From Azonexus sp. (lineage in GTDB: Bacteria; Pseudomonadota; Gammaproteobacteria; Burkholderiales; Rhodocyclaceae): a stretch of 7,540 bases of DNA. Shown here in pieces: positions 1 to 6,770 of the stretch; within the stretch, counting starts at the first letter, position 1, and each line of letters opens with the position of its first letter. The notes under the pieces are model-generated. The model was not told where the DNA came from and did not search any database. It saw only the letters and a list, made by a program, of their open reading frames with translations. The translations under genes and the position numbers were made by a program. Location of the stretch: assembly GCA_030697085.1 (NCBI GenBank), contig JAUYQT010000457.1:1-7540 (forward strand), read 5' to 3'.

Positions 1-2
1 CA

Positions 3-143
3 CCACTTGAGATGACATGGAAACCAATTGATTGCGAAGCGCGTGCCAAGCCGAGGAAAAACTCTGGATATTTCCCTGAAACCATTGCTACGTGGGCGTT
101 TATGAAGGCCGAAACAAATCACAACAAGGCCATCAGGCACTGA
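3..143 (+). CDS. Possible 3' end of an unidentified gene (doubtful)
   Basis: A plus-strand frame is open from the window edge and stops with TGA at 141-143, about 46 codons, with an internal ATG at 12. The peptide contains the segment YFPETIATWAFMKAE. I recognise no family or motif in it. It would converge on the minus-strand dGTPase gene, whose stop lies at 260. Other frames here are also partly open, so chance is a real alternative. No Shine-Dalgarno sequence or terminator supports it. The call depends on sequence left of the window. Confidence 0.2.
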   Translation, partial: PLEMTWKPIDCEARAKPRKNSGYFPETIATWAFMKAETNHNKAIRH

Positions 144-259
144 TCATGCCGTTCATTTAACGAACAATTGCTACACCAGTGAGCAAGAATGCAGCAGCAT
201 CCTGAACAGCGCATAACGGTGATGACTCGCCCATTCCTGTTTTATGCGAAGGCATCCGA
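144..259. other. Intergenic stretch downstream of the dGTPase gene
   Basis: No gene is visible. The only structure I see is a 7-bp inverted repeat, CGCATAA at 210-216 with TTATGCG at 242-248, enclosing a 25-nt loop. It lies just past the dGTPase stop, but has neither a GC-rich stem nor a T-run in the minus direction, so I do not call it a terminator. Confidence 0.4.
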
Positions 260-1603
260 TCACCCCGGCAACGCGAAACCTTTGAGTTTGCGATACATAT
301 CCACGGCATAGGAATCGGTCATCCCGGCGACAAAATCGGCCACCTGCAACAGGCGAATATACGGGTCTGGATTCGGTTCGCCGCCATGCCCTTGAAACTG
401 TGCCGGCAACAATTTGAGCAGCATGCGCTCACGCGTAGTGAACCGGGCATACCCGGCGCTGGCTTCGACGGCATTAGTGAACAGGCCAAGCAGCGCGCCA
501 AGCACTTCAAAGCCCGCAGTTTCAATTTCCAGCGCCGGGCGAGCGTTGTAAATAGTTTCCTTGGCCAGTTTCAACACGGCTTGCAAGGGATGCGCAATGG
601 GTGACTGGATGAGTAGCTCATCATCGAATCCACCTTTAAGGATGGCGTCCTCATTTTCCAGAAATACCGCAGCAGCACTTTCCAGCAGGCAGCCAATGGC
701 CTTGGCCCGCAGATATTCCAGGCGTTCCTTTGGATCATGCAAACGCTCCAACCGGCCACCACTGACCGTATTACCCGCCAGGTCAGCAAGCAGACATTCG
801 GCATCGCGATACGGCACAAAGCCGAGCTTGGCAGCATCTTCGAGATCAACGATCAGGTAACAAGTGTCATCCGCCACTTCAACCAGAAAAGCCAGTGGAT
901 GACGCCGCCAGGCGCTACCGGGAATTCGCTCGATAAGTCCGGTTGACCGCGCCACTTGCTGAAATGCCTCGGCATCCTGCTGAAAAAATCCGAATTTCTT
1001 GCCACTCTTGCCATCCAGTTCAACATCCAGCTGTGACGGCCGTGGATATTTGGTGAAAGTTGCCAGCACCGCACTGGTCAGTTGCAAACCTGGGTTAGCC
1101 GGGTTTTGCAGACGGGTAACGATGCGAAACCCCTGTGCATTGCCCTCATAACGCTCAAAATCAGCCCGCTGAGCTGGCGTAAAGGCATGCCGCTCAAGCA
1201 GACCGGAAGTAAAGAACCACTCGCGAATCGCGTCCTCTCCGGCGTGGCCGAAAGGCGGATTACCAATATCGTGAGCCAGACACGCGGCGGCGACGATAGC
1301 GCCGAAATCGCCGGATTCAACATGCTGCAAACCGTGCCGGGCGATGATCTCGCGCCCGACCACGGCGCCGAGCGAACGTCCGACACAGCTCGCTTCCAGA
1401 CTATGCGTCAGGCGAGTCCGCACATAATCGCTCTTCGACAGCGGGAAAACCTGTGTCTTATCCTTCATCCGCCGAAAAGCGGAGGTAAAGACAATGCGGT
1501 CGTAATCCTGCTGAAAGGCAGTACGTTCCGGCGTGCCGGGCGCCTTGCCGGCCCCCAGTCGCTCGGCGGAAAGGAGTTTTTCCCAGATTTTTCTTTGGCT
1601 CAT
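260..1603 (-). CDS. dgt: Deoxyguanosinetriphosphate triphosphohydrolase-like protein (HD domain)
   Basis: Probable cytoplasmic dNTP triphosphohydrolase, which releases tripolyphosphate from dGTP or another dNTP and so affects the nucleotide pool. The 447-residue protein has the family order: DYDRIVFTSAFRRMKDKTQV at about 33-52, RTRLTHSLEAS (H67), AHDIGNPPFGHAGEDAI (H111, D112, H120), and VEVADDTCYLIVDLEDA (D245/D246) as the likely last metal ligand. H67, H111, D112 and an Asp of the ADD segment match the HD metal site of E. coli Dgt. The protein is shorter than E. coli Dgt (505 aa) but complete for the broader dGTPase group. The ATG at 1603 begins the usual MSQRKIWEKLL-type N-terminus. No good Shine-Dalgarno precedes it, and the thioesterase stop is only 21 nt upstream, so translational coupling in a two-gene operon is likely. 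Substrate preference (dGTP or other dNTPs) cannot be read from sequence. Confidence 0.93.
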   Translation of the reverse strand: MSQRKIWEKLLSAERLGAGKAPGTPERTAFQQDYDRIVFTSAFRRMKDKTQVFPLSKSDYVRTRLTHSLEASCVGRSLGAVVGREIIARHGLQHVESGDFGAIVAAACLAHDIGNPPFGHAGEDAIREWFFTSGLLERHAFTPAQRADFERYEGNAQGFRIVTRLQNPANPGLQLTSAVLATFTKYPRPSQLDVELDGKSGKKFGFFQQDAEAFQQVARSTGLIERIPGSAWRRHPLAFLVEVADDTCYLIVDLEDAAKLGFVPYRDAECLLADLAGNTVSGGRLERLHDPKERLEYLRAKAIGCLLESAAAVFLENEDAILKGGFDDELLIQSPIAHPLQAVLKLAKETIYNARPALEIETAGFEVLGALLGLFTNAVEASAGYARFTTRERMLLKLLPAQFQGHGGEPNPDPYIRLLQVADFVAGMTDSYAVDMYRKLKGFALPG

Positions 1604-1624
1604 AAAGTGCAGTTTACCCGAGCT

Positions 1625-2035
1625 TTACGCCGTTTCGAGGCTTGTCCGCACGTGATCGGGAATCGGTGCCGATTTGCCCGTCTGCGTATCCATCCAGACC
1701 ACCTTGGCAGCACCTTCGGCATAAAGGGTGTCGTCACCGTCAAGACGCATTTCGACATAAGTTTGCACGCTGGACCGTCCAGGCGGGCCTGAAAAAGTCC
1801 GTACTTCAACAAACCCTGGGTAATTCAACGGAATCAGGAAAGTACAACTGGCATTAATGATGACGGGACCAAGCCCACCTGGGCGAACCTCAATTTTCAA
1901 CTGCTCCAGCCACTCAACCCGCGCCTGCTCCATATAACGAAAATAAACGGTATTGTTGACATGGCCGTAGGCATCCATATCACCCCAGCGAATTGGCATT
2001 TTGGTGACGTGAATAAGCTTCTTTTTATGTTCCAT
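1625..2035 (-). CDS. 4HBT-type hotdog acyl-CoA thioesterase
   Basis: Predicted cytoplasmic thioesterase that hydrolyses an acyl-CoA to free acid and CoA. The 136 residues match a single hotdog domain. The N-terminal signature WGDMDAYGHVNNTVYFRYME occupies about 17-36, with D19, D21, H25, N27, N28, Y31 and E36. D21 aligns with the catalytic Asp17 of Pseudomonas 4-hydroxybenzoyl-CoA thioesterase. The following helix (QARVEWLEQL) and C-terminal strands are complete, and length is typical. The minus-strand ATG at 2035 follows an AGGA 11 nt upstream (plus 2047-2050). It is the first gene of a probable operon with the dGTPase gene, and is transcribed divergently from the ETF-QO gene, which also acts in acyl-CoA metabolism. 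Chain-length preference is unknown. It lacks an obvious YbgC-specific context (no tol-pal genes here), so I give no symbol. Confidence 0.9.
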   Translation of the reverse strand: MEHKKKLIHVTKMPIRWGDMDAYGHVNNTVYFRYMEQARVEWLEQLKIEVRPGGLGPVIINASCTFLIPLNYPGFVEVRTFSGPPGRSSVQTYVEMRLDGDDTLYAEGAAKVVWMDTQTGKSAPIPDHVRTSLETA

Positions 2036-2056
2036 ATTAGTGGCATTCCTAAGGGG

Positions 2057-2085
2057 TTGATCAATGCATTTCCATACTGTACCGT
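2057..2085 (+). promoter_or_regulatory. Weak candidate promoter for ETF-QO
   Basis: TTGATC (2057-2062) and TACCGT (2080-2085) are 17 nt apart, upstream of the ETF-QO start at 2122. The -35 keeps TTGA, but the -10 matches only 3/6, so this is tentative. TTGATC is also part of the perfect palindrome TTGATCAA (2057-2064). A promoter must lie somewhere in this 86-nt gap because the gene starts a plus-strand unit. Confidence 0.25.
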
Positions 2086-2087
2086 AT
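2074..2087. promoter_or_regulatory. 14-bp near-palindrome, candidate operator
   Basis: ATACTGTACCGTAT reads the same on both strands except at one symmetric pair of positions (5 and 10). It sits in the middle of the 86-nt divergent gap between thioesterase and ETF-QO and covers the predicted -10 box of the thioesterase promoter, so a bound dimeric regulator could block that promoter and perhaps the opposite one. The regulator is unknown: I do not recognise the motif as a specific fatty-acid regulon site. Function is inference from symmetry and position. Confidence 0.35.
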
Positions 2088-2104
2088 TGAAAATAACGTC
2101 ACAA
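2076..2104 (-). promoter_or_regulatory. Candidate sigma70-type promoter for thioesterase-dGTPase
   Basis: Reading the minus strand, TTGTGA (plus 2099-2104; 4/6 matches to TTGACA) is followed after exactly 17 nt by TACAGT (plus 2076-2081; 4/6 matches to TATAAT). The -10 box would lie about 41 nt upstream of the thioesterase ATG. The -10 overlaps the 14-bp near-palindrome. Confidence 0.4.
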
Positions 2105-2121
2105 TAAAACAAGGAGACATC

Positions 2122-3768
2122 ATGGAACGTGAAGCCATGGAATTCGACGTCGTTATCGTTGGCGGCGGCCCGGCCGGGCTAGCCTCAGCGATCCGGCTGA
2201 AACAACTTGCAGCCGAAAAAGGCGCGGAACTCGCCGTCTGCCTGATTGAGAAAGGCGCCGAAATCGGCGCCCACATTCTCTCGGGCGCCGTCATGGACCC
2301 ACGCGCCCTGAGCGAACTACTGCCCAACTGGAAAGAAGACGGCGCACCACTCAATGCACCGGTCTCCGAAGACCGCTTCTTCATTTTCTCCGAAACTGGT
2401 GCGACCAAGGTGCCCAATAGCATCTTGCCGAAGTGCTTTCACAACGAAGGCAATTTCGTCATTTCGCTAGGTAATCTCTGCCGCTGGCTGGGCGAGCAAG
2501 CGGAAACGCTAGGCGTCGAAATCTACCCCGGCTTTGCTGGCGCCGAAGTGCTGTTTGATCAAACGGGCGCCGTCAAAGGGGTCGCTACCGGCGACATGGG
2601 CCGCCTGCACGATGGTTCGGAAGGCCCGAATTTCCAACCTGGCATGGAACTGCATGGCAAATACACTTTCTTTGCCGAAGGCTGCCGCGGCCATCTCGGC
2701 AAGCAACTCGAAGCACAATTCAATCTACGCGATGACGTCGATCCGCAAACCTACGGCATCGGCCTGAAGGAACTCTGGGAAATTACACCGGAGAACCACC
2801 AACTCGGCCTGGTTATTCATAGCGGCGGCTGGCCAATGGATTCCGACACCTACGGTGGCGGCTTTCTCTACCATCTGGAAAATAATCAAGTCGCCGTCGG
2901 TTTCGTCGTCGGGCTTGGCTACAGCAACCCACATTTATCTCCATTTGAAGAATTCCAGCGTTTCAAGACCCATCCGAACATTCGTAAGTTTCTCGAAGGC
3001 GGCAAACGCATTGCCTACGGCGCCCGAGCGCTCACCGCCGGCGGCCTGCAATCGCTACCGAAACTGACCTTCCCAGGCGGAGCGCTGATTGGCGATGATG
3101 CCGGGTTTCTCAACGCCGCCCGCATCAAGGGTTCTCATTGCGCCATCAAGTCCGGCATGCTGGCGGCTGAGGCCTGTTTCGACGCCCTCGCTGGCGAACG
3201 CCACCACGATGAACTGAGCGCGTATCCGGAAGCTTTCAAGCAAAGCTGGCTGTACGAAGAACTGCATCAAGCGCGCAACTTCAAACCGTGGATGAGCAAG
3301 GGCTTGAAATACGGCTCAATCATGTTCGGCATCGACCAGCTCGTTTTCGGCGGCAAGGCGCCGTGGACTTTGCACAACATGACGCCAGATCATGCCAAGT
3401 TGAAGCTGGCCAGCGAATGCCCGCTGATCAACTATCCAAAACCGGACGGCGTATTTAGTTTTGACCGCCTTTCCTCGGTCTTTCTCTCCAGCACCAACCA
3501 CGAAGAAGACCAGCCTTGCCATCTACAACTAAAGGATGCAGCCACACCAATCACCGTCAATCTGGCGAAATATGATGCGCCAGAACAGCGGTTTTGCCCG
3601 GCTGGTGTTTATGAAATTTTGCTGGACGAGAACGGCAAAAATCCTCGCTTGCAGATCAATGCCCAGAACTGCGTCCATTGTAAAACCTGTGACATCAAGG
3701 ATCCGACGCAAAATATCAATTGGGTTGTCCCACAGGGCGGCGAAGGGCCAACCTATCCAAATATGTAG
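2122..3768 (+). CDS. Electron transfer flavoprotein-ubiquinone oxidoreductase (ETF-QO)
   Basis: Iron-sulfur flavoprotein at the inner membrane that takes electrons from reduced ETF, loaded by acyl-CoA and related dehydrogenases, and passes them to ubiquinone. The 548-residue protein has the N-terminal FAD-binding motif VVIVGGGPAGL (G14, G16, G19), a long substrate/quinone-binding middle with GGLQSLPKLTFPGG, a second FAD contact GDDAGFLNAARIKGSH at about 324-339, and a C-terminal 4Fe-4S domain. C492 (RFCPAGVYE), C517, C520 and C523 (NCVHCKTCD) are the four cluster ligands, followed by the usual NINWVVPQGGEGPTYPNM end. Length is normal for bacterial ETF-QO. Start choice: AGGAG at 2112-2116 lies 5 nt before ATG 2122; the in-frame ATG at 2137 would be 20 nt away. 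No ETF alpha/beta genes lie in the window. It lies upstream of fabI on the same strand, but a 122-nt gap with its own -10 box suggests separate initiation. Confidence 0.96.
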   Translation: MEREAMEFDVVIVGGGPAGLASAIRLKQLAAEKGAELAVCLIEKGAEIGAHILSGAVMDPRALSELLPNWKEDGAPLNAPVSEDRFFIFSETGATKVPNSILPKCFHNEGNFVISLGNLCRWLGEQAETLGVEIYPGFAGAEVLFDQTGAVKGVATGDMGRLHDGSEGPNFQPGMELHGKYTFFAEGCRGHLGKQLEAQFNLRDDVDPQTYGIGLKELWEITPENHQLGLVIHSGGWPMDSDTYGGGFLYHLENNQVAVGFVVGLGYSNPHLSPFEEFQRFKTHPNIRKFLEGGKRIAYGARALTAGGLQSLPKLTFPGGALIGDDAGFLNAARIKGSHCAIKSGMLAAEACFDALAGERHHDELSAYPEAFKQSWLYEELHQARNFKPWMSKGLKYGSIMFGIDQLVFGGKAPWTLHNMTPDHAKLKLASECPLINYPKPDGVFSFDRLSSVFLSSTNHEEDQPCHLQLKDAATPITVNLAKYDAPEQRFCPAGVYEILLDENGKNPRLQINAQNCVHCKTCDIKDPTQNINWVVPQGGEGPTYPNM

Positions 3769-3776
3769 GCGCATAC

Positions 3777-3834
3777 GGACAGCGGCGCTCACCAGCGCCG
3801 TACCGATACCCTGAACACAGTATCGGGCGCGTCC
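3777..3834. repeat. Two tandem hairpins bracketed by GGAC and GTCC
   Basis: Hairpin 1 pairs CGGCGCT (3783-3789) with AGCGCCG (3794-3800) around a 4-nt CACC loop. Hairpin 2 pairs CCGATAC (3803-3809) with GTATCGG (3820-3826) around a 10-nt loop. GGAC (3777-3780) and GTCC (3831-3834) flank the pair and could themselves pair, giving a compact three-way fold. No T-run follows, so it is not a typical intrinsic terminator. It sits 8 nt after the ETF-QO stop and upstream of the fabI -10 box. It could be an RNA 3'-end or stability structure, or a REP-like element, since such elements often have a GGAC or GTAG tetranucleotide beside a hairpin. The two stems differ in sequence, which weakens the REP idea. 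Confidence 0.45.
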
Positions 3835-3852
3835 AAATATATCTTCCCGGTT

Positions 3853-3858
3853 TATAAT
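3853..3858 (+). promoter_or_regulatory. Perfect TATAAT -10 box of fabI
   Basis: TATAAT lies 32 nt upstream of the fabI ATG, predicting a leader of roughly 25 nt. The sequence about 17 nt upstream (CGTCCA, 3830-3835) is a poor -35, so the promoter may depend on an activator or on flanking bases. The double hairpin after ETF-QO ends just upstream. The box indicates that fabI can be transcribed independently of ETF-QO. Confidence 0.5.
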
Positions 3859-3876
3859 CAGCCGGCTAAACCCCTT

Positions 3877-3883
3877 AGGGAGA
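3877..3883 (+). promoter_or_regulatory. Ribosome binding site of fabI
   Basis: AGGGAGA, with core GGAG at 3879-3882, ends 7-8 nt before ATG 3891 and fixes that start. It partly overlaps an 11-base string (3869-3879) that also occurs in the thioesterase leader. Confidence 0.7.
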
Positions 3884-3890
3884 ACATCAA

Positions 3891-4688
3891 ATGGGCTTTC
3901 TCGCCGACAAAAAAATTCTAATCACCGGTCTGCTTTCCAAGCACTCAATCGCCTACGGCATCGCCAAGGCCTGCCATCGAGAAGGCGCACAACTTGCCTT
4001 TTCGTACCAGAACGAGCGCTTTATCGACCGTATCAACAAATTCGCCAAGGAATTCGACAGCGAACTGGTTTTTCCACTCGATGTCGCTAGCGACGAACAG
4101 ATCACCAATCTCTTCGTTGAACTCGGCAAACACTGGGACGGTCTGGATGGGCTGGTTCACTCCATCGCCTATGCACCCACCGAATCGATCGAAGGCGATT
4201 TTCTCGAAGGCATCACCCGCGATTCCTTCCGCATCGCCCACGAAATTTCATCGTACAGCTACCCAGCGCTAGTCAAGGCAGCCCGTCCAATGATGCAGGG
4301 CCGCAAAAGTTCTGCACTGGCGCTTTCCTACCTCGGCGCCGAACGCACCATGCCGAACTACAACACCATGGGTCTGGCCAAGGCCAGCCTCGAAGCAGCC
4401 ACCCGCTACCTCGCTTTCTGTCTCGGCCCAGAGGGTATTCGTGCCAACGCCATCTCGGCCGGCCCAATCAAGACCTTGGCCGCGTCAGGCATTGGCAACT
4501 TCGGCAAGCTGCTGTCCTACAACTCGCACCACGCGCCGCTACGCCGCAACGTGACGATTGATGAAGTCGGTAACGCCGCTGCCTTCATGCTCTCCGATCT
4601 GGCGAGCGGTATCACGGGTGAGATCATGTACGTTGATGGCGGCATGAATACCGTTGCATTGGGTAACGCCGAACCACTACCCGCATAA
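3891..4688 (+). CDS. fabI: Enoyl-[acyl-carrier-protein] reductase, NADH type
   Basis: Cytoplasmic short-chain dehydrogenase of type II fatty-acid synthesis that reduces trans-2-enoyl-ACP to acyl-ACP with NAD(P)H. The 265-residue protein shows the N-terminal nucleotide-binding stretch [19 protein letters not shown] (T12-A27), LDV at 63-65, HSIAYAP at 90-96, and the catalytic motif [20 protein letters not shown] with Y147, Y157 and K164. These match E. coli FabI Y146/Y156/K163, with one extra residue just before. [16 protein letters not shown] and VDGG near the C-terminus are typical. Length is close to E. coli FabI (262). Residue 93 is Ala (GCC at 4167-4169) where E. coli FabI has Gly93, a diazaborine/triclosan contact; Ala also occurs naturally there in Gram-positive FabI proteins. 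The positions equivalent to E. coli M159 and F203 are unchanged. The GLLSK segment is betaproteobacteria-like. It ends convergently with ppiD. Confidence 0.96.
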   Translation: MGFLADKKILITGLLSKHSIAYGIAKACHREGAQLAFSYQNERFIDRINKFAKEFDSELVFPLDVASDEQITNLFVELGKHWDGLDGLVHSIAYAPTESIEGDFLEGITRDSFRIAHEISSYSYPALVKAARPMMQGRKSSALALSYLGAERTMPNYNTMGLAKASLEAATRYLAFCLGPEGIRANAISAGPIKTLAASGIGNFGKLLSYNSHHAPLRRNVTIDEVGNAAAFMLSDLASGITGEIMYVDGGMNTVALGNAEPLPA

Positions 4689-4701
4689 ATCCGCGTCAAT
4701 G

Positions 4702-4732
4702 TTGCCGCACTACTAACAAGGGTGTGCGGCAA
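4702..4732. repeat. 9-bp perfect inverted repeat after fabI
   Basis: TTGCCGCAC (4702-4710) and GTGCGGCAA (4724-4732) form a perfect stem with a 13-nt loop, 13 nt after the fabI stop. No T-run follows in either direction, so termination is unlikely from this hairpin alone. It could protect the fabI mRNA 3' end from exonucleases. Confidence 0.45.
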
Positions 4733-4780
4733 TAAAGCAATACCTGGTCGTACGGTCAACCCGAAAAAATGGCCAAAAAC

Positions 4781-4812
4781 GCCGATCCGCTTAAATCTGG
4801 TCGGCTTTTTTA
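4781..4812 (+). terminator. Intrinsic terminator of fabI
   Basis: GCCGA (4781-4785) pairs with TCGGC (4801-4805). CC and GG extend the stem past one bulged T, around a 10-nt loop. TTTTTTATT follows on the plus strand. On the other strand an AAAAAC run precedes the stem, so it could also act on transcripts arriving from ppiD. Confidence 0.75.
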
Positions 4813-4829
4813 TTGGGCGTTAATTTTTT

Positions 4830-4869
4830 GGACGTAAAAAAGCGGACTTGAAGTCCGCTTTTTACGTCC
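4830..4869 (-). terminator. Bidirectional intrinsic terminator, mainly for ppiD
   Basis: A 40-nt near-perfect palindrome: GCGGACTT (4842-4849) and AAGTCCGC (4851-4858) form the core, with A6 before and T5 after. GGACGT (4830-4835) and ACGTCC (4864-4869) continue the pairing outside. Read from ppiD it gives a GC stem followed by T6, and read from fabI a stem followed by T5. It lies 14 nt beyond the ppiD stop, between two convergent genes. Confidence 0.8.
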
Positions 4870-4883
4870 GGGCCAAATAAAAC

Positions 4884-6770
4884 TTACCTGTCCTTCGTCT
4901 CCAGCGCTGCGGCGTTGATCTCGACTTTGTAGCGGCTACGCAACGAGTCCAGATAAAGCCGCATTTCTTCCTGCGCCATCAAATTACCCAGCTGCGTCAA
5001 CATGGCTTGCTGGCGAGCATCGTCCAGTTTATCGCCCGCCTCTACCTTGCTCAGTTTGAACAGCGCATAACCGACGCCCGGTAGTTCGATACCGGCATAA
5101 GACGGCAGCTTGGCAGAATCCATCTTGAACACAGTCGCTACCGCCTGCGGCGAAATCAAGCGAGAGTCCATCCGTGAGGCGCTCTTGGCGGCCCCCCAGA
5201 GCAGCTTGTCTTCACCTTTTTTGACCGCTTCAAGCCTCGATTCACCGTCTTTTTTGGCTAACGCTTGAGCTTCCTGACGCTTGAGCATGGTTTCAATATT
5301 CGCCTTGAGGCCGTCAAAGGGCTGTAGTGACGCAGGTTTGTACTCAAGGATACGGGCAGCCACCAACGTATTGCTCGCAATTTCAACAGCCTCGGTATTG
5401 CGCTTATTCTTGATTGAATCATCAGAGAACAAGGCTGCCATCAACTTTTCATTCGCCAGCGGACCGTTAGCCGGCAGAACCTGACGCCCTAGCCACTCCG
5501 ACTGCTTGACTGTCAGCTTGAATTTATCGGCCACCGGCTGCAGGCTGTCCGCTTGTTCGTAAACCGTGTTGCTGAACGCTTCAGCCGCTTCGGCGAACTT
5601 GCGGGAACCAGCCGCTTTTTTCAGCTCCGCCTCAATCTCACCCTTCACTTCGACCAACGGCTTTTCCTTGGCGGCGTGAATACCGGTGAGTTTGATGATG
5701 TGGAAGCCGAAATCGGATTCAACGATACCGGAAATCTCGCCTTCCTTAAGCGCCAGGGCTGCCTCTTCAAAAGGCTTAACCATCATGCCGCGACCAAAAT
5801 AGCCCAGATCGCCGCCGTTTTCCGCCGATCCAGGATCGTCGGAATTCTTTTTGGCCAGTTCGGCAAAGCTTGCCGGATTTTTCTGCACTGCCTTGAAAAC
5901 TTCCTCGGCTTTGGCTTTTGCCTTGTCCTTACCCAATTTTTCAAGACCAATCAAAATATGACTGGCCCGACGTTCTTCCGGCTGCTGATATCTATCTTTA
6001 TGACCGTCGTACCAGGCTTTAACCTCTGCCTCAGTCACCGCTAACTGAGCGCCGATCGCCTCCATCGAAAGCACCACGTATTCAGCCCTGGCTTGTTCCG
6101 GCAATTCGAACTGCTTGGCATTTTCGTCGTAAAACTTTTTGGCAGCTTCATCCGCCAGCTTGACCTTGTCGAGATAGCTATCGAGTGTGAGGCGATATTC
6201 CATCACCTCACGCTTCTCGGTCTGCATGGCCAGCACACGATCAGTCACCGTACGTGACAACACTCCGGATTGACCAATGGCACCAGCCAGTTGCTGCAGC
6301 GTCAGATCCTGCCGCAATTGCGCTTCAAAGCCAGTCGGCGACATGCCCTGGGCGCGCAACGCTGATTCATAACGCTCAGTGGAAAATTGACCATCCACCT
6401 TGAATGCATCAATGGCACCAATCGTCTGGCGAATTGTGTTGTCACCCACAAACATTTTATTTTTGCTGGCTTCAAGCAACAACAAACGCTGGTCAATCAG
6501 ATCATCGAGAATAGCCTTGCGGGCTTCCGGATTATCCAGCAACTTGGGGTCCAACTGGCCGCCCTCCTGAGCGCGCAAACGATCTTGCTGATCGCGCAGC
6601 GCCTGCTGAAACTGTTGCTGGGTAATTTTCACATCCCCAATCTTGGCGATATCTTCGCCCGCTCCCCCACTGCGAACATAGGAGTCGAGACCAAAAAAGG
6701 CAAAGGGCAGGATAATCAGTGCGAGAAAAATCTGGACGATTTTCTTGTTATTGCGGACTGCGTCGAACAT
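4884..6770 (-). CDS. ppiD: PpiD-type periplasmic folding factor (SurA_N / parvulin)
   Basis: Inner-membrane-anchored periplasmic chaperone with a peptidyl-prolyl isomerase domain, acting on newly exported envelope proteins. The 628 residues (E. coli PpiD has 623) begin with a short cytoplasmic tail [10 protein letters not shown] and one membrane segment, [18 protein letters not shown] at 11-28. A SurA-like N-terminal chaperone region follows at about 40-225, with the typical [16 protein letters not shown] and [12 protein letters not shown] segments. The parvulin domain spans about 266-366 ([29 protein letters not shown]), with H271, M330, F334 and H357 at the usual active-site positions. The parvulin Cys position is acidic (near D311/D312). 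A charged helical C-terminal chaperone part completes the protein. AAGGAT (plus 6781-6786) lies 10 nt before the ATG at 6770. It is convergent with fabI and divergent from the CZB gene. Confidence 0.93.
   Translation of the reverse strand: MFDAVRNNKKIVQIFLALIILPFAFFGLDSYVRSGGAGEDIAKIGDVKITQQQFQQALRDQQDRLRAQEGGQLDPKLLDNPEARKAILDDLIDQRLLLLEASKNKMFVGDNTIRQTIGAIDAFKVDGQFSTERYESALRAQGMSPTGFEAQLRQDLTLQQLAGAIGQSGVLSRTVTDRVLAMQTEKREVMEYRLTLDSYLDKVKLADEAAKKFYDENAKQFELPEQARAEYVVLSMEAIGAQLAVTEAEVKAWYDGHKDRYQQPEERRASHILIGLEKLGKDKAKAKAEEVFKAVQKNPASFAELAKKNSDDPGSAENGGDLGYFGRGMMVKPFEEAALALKEGEISGIVESDFGFHIIKLTGIHAAKEKPLVEVKGEIEAELKKAAGSRKFAEAAEAFSNTVYEQADSLQPVADKFKLTVKQSEWLGRQVLPANGPLANEKLMAALFSDDSIKNKRNTEAVEIASNTLVAARILEYKPASLQPFDGLKANIETMLKRQEAQALAKKDGESRLEAVKKGEDKLLWGAAKSASRMDSRLISPQAVATVFKMDSAKLPSYAGIELPGVGYALFKLSKVEAGDKLDDARQQAMLTQLGNLMAQEEMRLYLDSLRSRYKVEINAAALETKDR

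Noticed and set aside
1082..1792. Long plus-strand open frame (236 codons) antisense to dGTPase and thioesterase genes
   Set aside because: It lies opposite two genes with intact catalytic motifs, crosses their junction, and its product shows no domain. It is a codon-bias shadow.
5553..6044. Plus-strand 163-codon frame antisense to ppiD
   Set aside because: The minus strand encodes a clear parvulin domain here; the antisense product has no recognisable motif.
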